The notes beneath the pieces are model-generated. The model searched no databases, had not been told where the DNA came from, and saw only the letters and a list, made by a program, of their open reading frames with translations. Positions 59,501 through 64,000 of a DNA stretch of 64,000 bases are shown one piece after another; the stretch's first letter is position 1; each line of letters begins with the position of its first letter. The stretch comes from Auriscalpium vulgare (Eukaryota; Basidiomycota; Agaricomycetes; Russulales; Auriscalpiaceae). Where the stretch lies: assembly GCA_019915015.1 (NCBI GenBank), contig JAHBBC010000023.1:434001-498000 (forward strand), read 5' to 3'. Position numbers and translations under genes: made by a program.

Positions 59501-60971
59501 TCTTACATGTGAAATGCCAGACGACTCAGCATGGAACATATCACGGCAACAAGTGCCTGTAGTGCCGAACTACGCAATGACAGATTTTGCCGCGCAAGGT
59601 AGAACAAGACAATTCAATGTCGTTGACCTGCACAACTGTCGTACACACCAAGCATACTATACTGCACTGTCCAGAGGTTCTTCTTTACATGGGACACTGA
59701 TCGTGCAAGGTTTCTTCCCACAACGGATACAAGGTGGTCTGTCTGGGTGGTTGAGACAGGAGTTTAGAGAACTTGAAATCCTCGACCACATTACCACACT
59801 GCGTTATATGGGTAAACTGCCTCCGGAGATCAATGCTCGCACAAGGACAGCACTTATTGTGCAATATCAAGAATACCGAAAGTCAAGTGGCCAGCCCCTT
59901 GTCCCAAATCACTTGCATAACGCGATCAAATGGTCACCAAAAGAGCCGATGGATAGACTGCCTGAACAACCTGAGGTTCCATGGGGTCTCATAAAGAAAC
60001 CACCAGCAGGCTCCAAAATTACGACTAAGGCTACAAGTAATACAAATGCACCACAAGTTTCAAAGCCGACACAAGTTCGCAAACGTAAAGTTGCAGACAG
60101 GACAACAACCATCACAAACCAGACGGAACTAGAAAAAGCTAAACGTCCTAGACTCTCTTCCGCCAAAGACATGCATCGAATACAGATCAAAGGTCTTCGC
60201 TGGGACAAGAGAACTTTGAGTTGTGCATATGACAGTACTTTTACCATTTTGCGTAACATATTTGCAACCGACAGTCCCACTTGGACTCAGTACATTGCAA
60301 ACAGTAACGACAATCTTGAGTTATTGAGCACACTATGGTCAAGTCCTGTCACAGCGAGATCTGCTGAAACTGAACGTGACTTAGTCAGGGCTAGTATCCG
60401 ACATACCAATGTTCGAGAATTCCCAAACAATTCCACAGATGGCACGGACATCAGAAGCATGTGTCTTGAACTTTTTAAGACTTCGCATGGGTCAATACAG
60501 CAAATAGAACAGTGTCCTTCCTGTCACATTATTTATGCACAACATCGTATGCCAGGACCTCTATTGGATCCAGCTAATTCACCTGCCAAATCAACTGATG
60601 AATTCTTCCAACAAGTGCTACATAACGTGTTATCTAGGAATTGCAATCAATGCAACTTGCCATTGATCCAGTCTGTGCAGTTTCAAGGGGCGCTACCCCC
60701 TGTTATCATGATCTCCTTGACAGGAAACACAATATCTCTAAGCAAGCATATATCTTATTCATCTCCTTCTGCAAACAGGTCTTTTCGTCTGGCAGGAATT
60801 ATTTATCATGGTAGTTTCCATTTTACTGCCCGCGTGTTTGACTTGTATGATCAATGCTGGTATCATGATGGGGTTTCAACAAAGACAAAATTCATATCTG
60901 AAGGTCTCAAGGACAATGTGGATTTATACCGCGCCTATGATCGCATGGCTGCCCTCGCCTTGTATGTGTAA
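53595..60971 (+). CDS. Helitron RepHel transposase with C-terminal USP-like peptidase domain
   Basis: Intronless frame of 2,458 aa. The region around 370-480 holds paired Cys motifs (CSVCACL, CKSCYGPL) and a DUF6570-like segment. The Rep nuclease follows with the HUH motif RLTLHLHLLLW (His873, His875) and two catalytic tyrosines in AYVTDYITK (Tyr1066, Tyr1070). An acidic linker precedes the Pif1-type SF1 helicase: Walker A GGMGGTGKSQV (Lys1587), Walker B VFLDEIS (Asp1659), GDFAQLPPP, LRQNMRQK and the late motif NYAMTDFAAQGRTRQF. The last 270 residues add TLSCAYDSTFTIL (Cys2210), CPSCHIIYA with NCNQCNLP, and YHGSFHFTARVFDLYDQCWY (His2409), a layout like ubiquitin-specific peptidases. Rolling-circle transposition is the known role of RepHel; the peptidase role is unknown. 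The first 150 residues look atypical, so the true start may be downstream. Confidence 0.92.
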   Translation: MLHTQRNPRDAHVDQESNETFQRDTKVYAITAKERWPMGNGTTNRSAIWAKQSWLHGLLCLWVFSGCFAYVTLLQRGWSRSLASYAELLCVTVQACDPHVRSSCYELFALAHFTSAALFLIRRFLIPISHPLKARTNAYVGVPIRHSTRDDSCIFANAYDRLQPSELPTLVGGGRGKQVTLWTADELQPYLLPGTAPLSADRFYEFFDHFTDDKTPSVTEEDNIRTSVPIQMLTRTNRNNLRRVCTQHEIGHLANVTVSDMRVLIGDHVHTDACNHHITLFKAAGLPSTKRKSKPVEDSAYGATPVFPPSPLSDDLMHLIISGFCSELDDVHIKEAACSVCACLYRVKDLLPLSDNAFETSLLESESIFITRKERQSVAEEPRAHDGPVMIGTPFVCKSCYGPLKKGRMPPSALANGNWLGDVPPQLQNLSWAEKMLVSRVCHNRSVVRVVSSGMHKMSANAVFFATPTAKVYAALPPPREDLDEVLGFVYIGPTKPTDKDLRRTPLLVRRNKVACALEWLKRNHADYRDLNISYENLAQYEEEGVPVVTQYKLSTDGETGENRPVYNAEDTTTSEGDCAFTIHGLTGDELEHKSTAQLRGIALKHLMQGGKALGIGHSEKPMSLYANPQLYPQIFPWLFPYGLGGVGNVNGVRRVNDKKRIRDLLLYHDKRFQQEPMFPLIALNHQQIKQGGLGGFLLAKQANFDHIKERLSKVDTAVLNGLIERLSKGERITNKTEMEQNCYQVLNDLDYVAANVPGSKTSKKNMRTEIWSLISYLGAPSWFITFSPSDVNHPIALYYADKDAAIYPTFYSQDERVRLIANNPVAGAKFFNLMVELFIKHVLGVDADHDGVYGKTAGYYGTVEQQGRLTLHLHLLLWIAGAPTPQEIRDKVLDPESDFQREIIKYLESVHAGQLSTGTIENFDSYIKEAQGEIDYINPALNFPVAPPAMCYTHTVRSVHNCHTCVEYGKWKALYESTVDDLLVRLNKHKHHAGCINQKYDTCKSRFPRETFPTTTVDPDNGSITMKHGESWLNTFTYVLTYVLRCNSDVKSLLSGTAIKSVIAYVTDYITKTPLNTHVMFEAVRSIFERNAIIDDSSLSSTQKAKRIMVQVVNNLTSKQETGGPMASLYLLQHPDHYTKHQFAKLYWKNYVNEVAHFWRLTKEESETSDPTIVVKNIKGYIVGQSNTMDYTHRPASLKDMSLHTWTMLCSKVLVRKRKEKRTSDDRKSDSDGSEHDGLDSDLDSDDEGLLLAANDPDSDYEPTRSVPKPSKAKSTPHRFPSTHPQSQSHAVRISKEAKVPNFIGGAMPRRDQGNIEEYCMAMLVLFKPWCHPADLKEEHLSWQETFERHTFSSPEKRFMDFMQIRYECNDARDDYAARRKAGIAEGNLSPDIINQFIDDMEPQAGVHDIDDTLNVEELVQQLEAQWQVIGKRTLNRRSQMDQIEKVMLECGWLDRATEDAPDHDMEPHFMGGDRAASYWKNVLAVEKQAIIDSRIAQAEKAAGRNSAEHADPKSADAVKLVDLAYLQEAHHPGTQQEQDVATETAKLFTLNTEQKRAFRIVANHALDPASEQLKMYLGGMGGTGKSQVIKALMYFFEKLSQDYKFLVLAPTGAAAALVSGSTYHSVLGINGFGVKQSTAAISEVRDRIKHVQYVFLDEISMVDCESLYNISAQMCLAMQIYDVPFGGKNMVFAGDFAQLPPPSTSPALYYKTADSTLHTTHSHKAQKAAMGKATWHQTTHAVILRQNMRQKTQSEEDAKFRTALENMRYKACTDEDIALLRTRIAGQRPEQPHINDPQFRYVSIITGLNSHRDRLNELNSKQFAKDNGRQLVKLYSVDKWRGRATGSADHEQSRKLKNVIDPLRTVNSIALSAQQTLWNLPHAVTNNHPGILSLCKGMHVMIKKNEATEVGVTNGAEGIVTGWKAFDIGNKRQGLDTLFVRLTNPTKPVHLPGLDINVVPVSHQTLDLTCEMPDDSAWNISRQQVPVVPNYAMTDFAAQGRTRQFNVVDLHNCRTHQAYYTALSRGSSLHGTLIVQGFFPQRIQGGLSGWLRQEFRELEILDHITTLRYMGKLPPEINARTRTALIVQYQEYRKSSGQPLVPNHLHNAIKWSPKEPMDRLPEQPEVPWGLIKKPPAGSKITTKATSNTNAPQVSKPTQVRKRKVADRTTTITNQTELEKAKRPRLSSAKDMHRIQIKGLRWDKRTLSCAYDSTFTILRNIFATDSPTWTQYIANSNDNLELLSTLWSSPVTARSAETERDLVRASIRHTNVREFPNNSTDGTDIRSMCLELFKTSHGSIQQIEQCPSCHIIYAQHRMPGPLLDPANSPAKSTDEFFQQVLHNVLSRNCNQCNLPLIQSVQFQGALPPVIMISLTGNTISLSKHISYSSPSANRSFRLAGIIYHGSFHFTARVFDLYDQCWYHDGVSTKTKFISEGLKDNVDLYRAYDRMAALALYV

Positions 60972-60990
60972 AGAATCCCGGAATCGTACC

Positions 60991-61022
60991 GCCATGCTCT
61001 GCAATGGCTCTCTAAAAGCTAG
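60991..61022 (+). other. Helitron 3' terminal hairpin and CTAG end
   Basis: GCCAT-8 nt-ATGGC hairpin, then TCTCTAAAAG and CTAG, next base T. It matches the family rule of a short hairpin about 10 nt before CTRR and insertion between A and T. The hairpin acts as the stop signal for rolling-circle transfer in known Helitrons. Confidence 0.72.
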
Positions 61023-61149
61023 TGTAATACGAACATACTGTATGTAGCAAAAGGCTGTAAGGATGAAATACGGCTAGTAAATGGTGTAATAACGGACAAA
61101 CTAAGAAATTAGGCCTCGAAAAAGTGTAAGTAGGCAGAGAGATATCAAG

Positions 61150-63304
61150 TTACGCGTTCGAGACGGGTTCAATTGGGCTGCTGGGGTCGTATGCAAGCTG
61201 GGCTGTGTTGAAGTCATCAAGTACATTACTAGCAGACCGCTCAGCGGAGAGTCGGGTGGGCTCGTGGGCCGCAGCGTACGCTTCGGCGCGCTCTAGGAAG
61301 CGCGGGAAGCGGCCCCTCTTCTCCAGCTGCGCAACGGCCCCCAGAAGGTATGAGCGTGCGAGCGGCCCCGCGTTCGCATTCGAGAAATCGGATATCTTCG
61401 CGCGTACCCCAGATTTCCAGGCAATCACGGCCCGGTGGAGCTGCACAAAGAGTCATCAAGCAGGCCGGGAGTAACAGAAGTTAGATGCGTACTTACAGCA
61501 GCAAGGGCGAGTGCAAGCGCTGAGATGGGAGGGTCTTCGACCATATTCCACGTCCCTTTGATGGCCTTGAGGTGGTGTGAGAACACCTCGAGTACGTAGT
61601 CCGACATCAGGGCACCTGTCGGAGGCTGAGAGGAGTCAGCACGAAATGACGGTAACAACCTTCAGTTACGCACGTTAGCATGTGGATTGGCCCATATCCA
61701 TTCATTCTGGAACCGAGAAATGAACGCCTTGATCTCTTTCTTGCTGCGTGTGAGCGCGTTTGCGATGGCGGCAGGGTTGTCGCGGGATCTTCCTCCGAAG
61801 CGAGTGACGAGCTCATTTCGTACAACGATGTCGGCCTTTGCTTGAAAATATGAGCGCCAGTCGTGCACCTTCTGACGAACCTATGGACAATCACGAAAGG
61901 TCAGTAAATCACGACTCAATTACAAGTCACACTCACACAACGATACAGCGGCGTCGCCTTCTGCAGTGTGAACTTCGGATGTCGGCACACATCGCGGACC
62001 AGGCGCTCCAGCTCGTCAAAGAAGTTGACAGTACCCTGGTCCATGTCGAACGGATGCTCGAGGACGCCGTAGATTTCTCTCATGGTCGGAAGGATGACGG
62101 ATTCAAAGTGAGGCTTGATGAAGTCCGGTATGTTCTCTGCACTTGACGACTTGTCCTCGTTGACCGTGGTCTTGCTGCGGCGAGGCTTCTTGACTAACTC
62201 CTGCGCAGGATCTGACTCGTCGGCATCGTGATCACTATCAGAATCAACTGCTACCATCTGCGCGGGCAAAGGTCAGTGTCCGCCACTGAGTCTAGACATA
62301 TCATGCCCAACCACGCACCTCTCGATTGCCAGATCCCTTGGTCTGGACCATGTCCTCACGGCTTGTAGCGACATCCTCATCACGTAGCCCTCCAACAAGA
62401 TCGTCGGTAGTCGGTGATTGACCCGCTCTTGCAGCTTTGCTGGGTCCTCTGGTGCTCCACCCTGGGTCGACACCTTGCAGGCTGTGCTTGACTTTCTTGA
62501 ACCGAGATCTGGGCAGCGCATGGGGCCATATCAGCATCATGCTCACGATGTAGACCTGCACGACGTGGACTCACTCCGCTGGGTCAGGGGCAGGCCGCTT
62601 CACTGGCGCTGCGGGCTGTTTTTTGCTACGTTCGACACGGTGGGAATCAATCTCGCTGCGGACAGCAAATGTGCGCAGTCTCTTTTTCTCGGATGTCGAG
62701 GGCTGATGAAGGAGTATGTGGTAAACAACTCGGACGGTAGACGGAAAGGCAGTGTGAAGAATGCCCACCTTTTTGGGACGCGATGCCGGCACCTCTCCGT
62801 CGTCCACGTCCATCTCCTCGCCTCCTTTCCATTCATCATCTTCACTCTCATCTGGTTCCTCTCCGTAGTCTTCGTCCTGCCGACTCTGCCTGGCATGATT
62901 ATCCATCGCAGCTGCAATGGTTTTGGCACCGGTAAGCTCCTTTCGGGTCTTGGTCGCAGCGCAGGCTTCCTTATCTTTGGCCTTACGCTCTTTTTCGCTA
63001 CGCTTGACATTTGCGACCACTTGTATGTCTTCCTTAGTCTTTTTCTCTAACCCGACCTTCTTTGCAGGATTCTTCTCGTTGGATGGACGAGTTGCATAAC
63101 GGCGTGGAGTCGGCTGAGCAACAGTTGTGGCCACAGCAGGTGTGTCGTTGTCACCTGTGGAAAAAAAAATCAGCGACCACGGAGCACTGATTTCAGACGC
63201 GCAGGGAATATCGAACCGTTCAGCGATGCTTGGGGCAGTTGGCTAGTCTCGTCGACAACGGGGTTGACCTTGGACCGTGTCACTCGCCGCGGTTTCGGCG
63301 GCAT
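61150..63304 (-). CDS. multi-exon fungal orphan protein (possibly DUF6532-like)
   Basis: Read from the ATG at 63304 (MPPKPRRVTRSKVNPVVDET). A long basic/acidic disordered leader (RYATRPSNEKNPAKKVGLEK, DEDYGEEPDESEDDEWKGGE) runs to 62575. Well-phased exons follow at 62509-62319, 62257-61937, 61880-61674, 61625-61497 and 61440-61150. The globular part reads KPHFESVILPTMREIYGVLE, VRQKVHDWRSYFQAKADIVV, MSDYVLEVFSHHLKAIKGTW, ISALALALAALHRAVIAWKS and LLGAVAQLEKRGRFPRFLER. The ALALALAALHRAV...WKSG helix resembles the C-terminal region of DUF6532 proteins found in Agaricomycetes, frequently near transposons (from memory). The exon 1 donor near 63,178-63,200 is ambiguous. Function is unknown. Confidence 0.7.
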
Positions 63305-63478
63305 CCTGGGATCTACCCGGACGTACGCTGGGGAGGGCAAGAGAGTGGCAAGAGACACGATAAGGGCAGTGTTGCGAGGGCGCGCCCTGGTGATGATATT
63401 TGTGAGTGTTTTGGTTGACTTTGCGAAATTTGCCTGACGCGGCGTCGGCGACAGACTGCCTATGCACCTACCGCCGTG

Positions 63479-64000
63479 ATGGCCTTCTTCTGCGACTCTT
63501 GTAATACGTCCTTCCCCACCCGATCCTACCTTGCGGGTCATTACAACCGTGTCCATCGGCACCCCAAGCCACCGCATCGTCAATCCAAAATTCGCTATCA
63601 CCCGGACTTGAACGGTATGCAACTTGAGCGTCGTCATCGAGCTTCCTCTGACTTTCCTTGTTGCAGCCCTCCCGTGTGACGAACATGGGAACTTCCTCCC
63701 ACCCGGATCCCCACCTCTCCCGCGCAATGTAGATCAGGATTGGGCACCGTTTGAGGACCGCCCGTCATTTGAGTTTGCGGAGCTCACATTCGAGAAGTCT
63801 CAGTCATCTCAAGGTGATATCAACCAGCTTTTGAAGATCTGGGCTGCGAAGGCCATTCTCCACGGGCACACCGGCGAGTTCTTCCCCGACAACGACGCTG
63901 TCAAGGCCGCAATCGACGACATAACAGTTGGTGTCGCATCGTGGCAATCATTCAAGGTCAGGTACACTGGCCCCACCACTCCCGACTCTCCGTCGTGGCA
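63479..64000 (+). CDS. Plavaka-type transposase, N-terminal part, cut by window end
   Basis: Exon 1 (63479-63614) reads MAFFCDSCNTSFPTRSYLAG then HYNRVHRHPKPPHRQ, a C2H2 zinc finger. A 52-bp intron joins in phase to 63667 onward: ALPCDEHGNFLPPGSPPLP, DWAPFEDRPSFEFAELTFEK and SQGDINQLLKIWAAKAILHG, then DDITVGVASWQSFKVRYTG. The LPPGxPP, DWxPFxxRxxFExAE and IDDITVG...WQSF blocks match the N-terminus of Plavaka (CACTA-related) transposases of basidiomycetes. The catalytic region lies beyond the window, so completeness is unknown. Its start is about 175 bp from the divergent gene at 63,304. No terminal repeat was identified at its left side. Confidence 0.78.

Larger units (their letters stand above)
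53595..61022 (+). mobile_element. autonomous Helitron, 3' end defined, 5' end not located
   Basis: The element contains a RepHel transposase gene (53595-60971). Forty-odd bases after its stop there is a canonical Helitron 3' terminus: a 5-bp stem hairpin (60991-60995 with 61004-61008), a 10-base spacer and CTAG at 61019-61022, followed by a T in the flank. The 5' end should be TC preceded by A and must lie upstream of 53,595; several A/TC sites between 53,443 and 53,560 are possible, and a more distant end enclosing neighbouring genes is not excluded. The start coordinate given here is only the coding start. Confidence 0.8.

Noticed and set aside
61060..61080. Alternative Helitron 3' end at a second CTAG (near 61,074)
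   Set aside because: The only palindrome upstream (around 61,030) is too far away and has a tiny loop; the end at 61,022 fits hairpin distance and flanking T.
1..64000. CRISPR arrays, rRNA operons, tRNA genes
   Set aside because: No regularly spaced short palindromic repeats with unique spacers, no rRNA-like blocks and no convincing cloverleaf were seen; the tandem arrays present have no spacers.

Overview
The window looks like basidiomycete fungal DNA, most likely a polypore or related Agaricomycete. Genes are dense and split by many short introns (about 44-66 bp, GT-AG, with CTAAC/CTAAT-type branch sites). The mobile elements are also of fungal type: a chromodomain Ty3/gypsy retrotransposon, a RepHel Helitron and a Plavaka-type transposase. 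No rRNA, tRNA or CRISPR array was seen. Coordinates of spliced genes are my own splice-site readings and may be off by a base.

Layout. (1) 1-11.7 kb is a gene-rich segment with recognisable conserved genes: a small membrane protein, 5-formyltetrahydrofolate cyclo-ligase, a Gag-like single-exon gene, an ankyrin protein, a HAMP-only relative of group III histidine kinases, a small coiled-coil protein and a BTB/POZ protein. A broken phosphoinositide phospholipase C fragment runs into a 291-bp GC-rich tandem array. (2) 13,528-26,055 is a complete chromovirus-type LTR retrotransposon: apparently identical 613-bp LTRs, a GAATG target duplication, an intact 2,693-codon Gag-Pol, and two extra ORFs of unknown function after pol. 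It sits inside an exon of a lineage-specific gene, whose two halves now lie 12.5 kb apart. (3) 26-53.5 kb is an accessory region packed with multi-exon, mostly unrecognised, repeatedly duplicated families. Among them are two probable Fe(II)/2-oxoglutarate dioxygenases, one JmjC-type and one TET/JBP-type with all expected catalytic residues. There are also three proteins that pair fungal binuclear zinc-cluster-like Cys motifs with a downstream charged or coiled-coil region, five copies of a family with GGHIGV and PPPRYLHL-type signatures, two copies of a YHGR/YSLPL family, and tandemly amplified exon cassettes. (4) 53.5-61.02 kb is an autonomous Helitron. Its Rep-Pif1 protein ends in a cysteine-peptidase-like (USP-type) domain, and a canonical hairpin plus CTAG 3' end follows the stop codon. 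(5) 61.1-64 kb holds a multi-exon fungal gene on the minus strand, divergent from the start of a Plavaka-type transposase cut by the window end.

How the parts may work together (inference): the 26-53 kb block pairs candidate DNA/protein demethylases or hydroxylases with candidate DNA-binding zinc-cluster proteins and several rapidly duplicating families, bracketed by mobile elements. TET/JBP expansions tied to transposons are known in basidiomycetes. Whether this block is a captured cargo, a chromatin-control island or simply a TE-rich nursery of orphan genes cannot be decided from one sequence.
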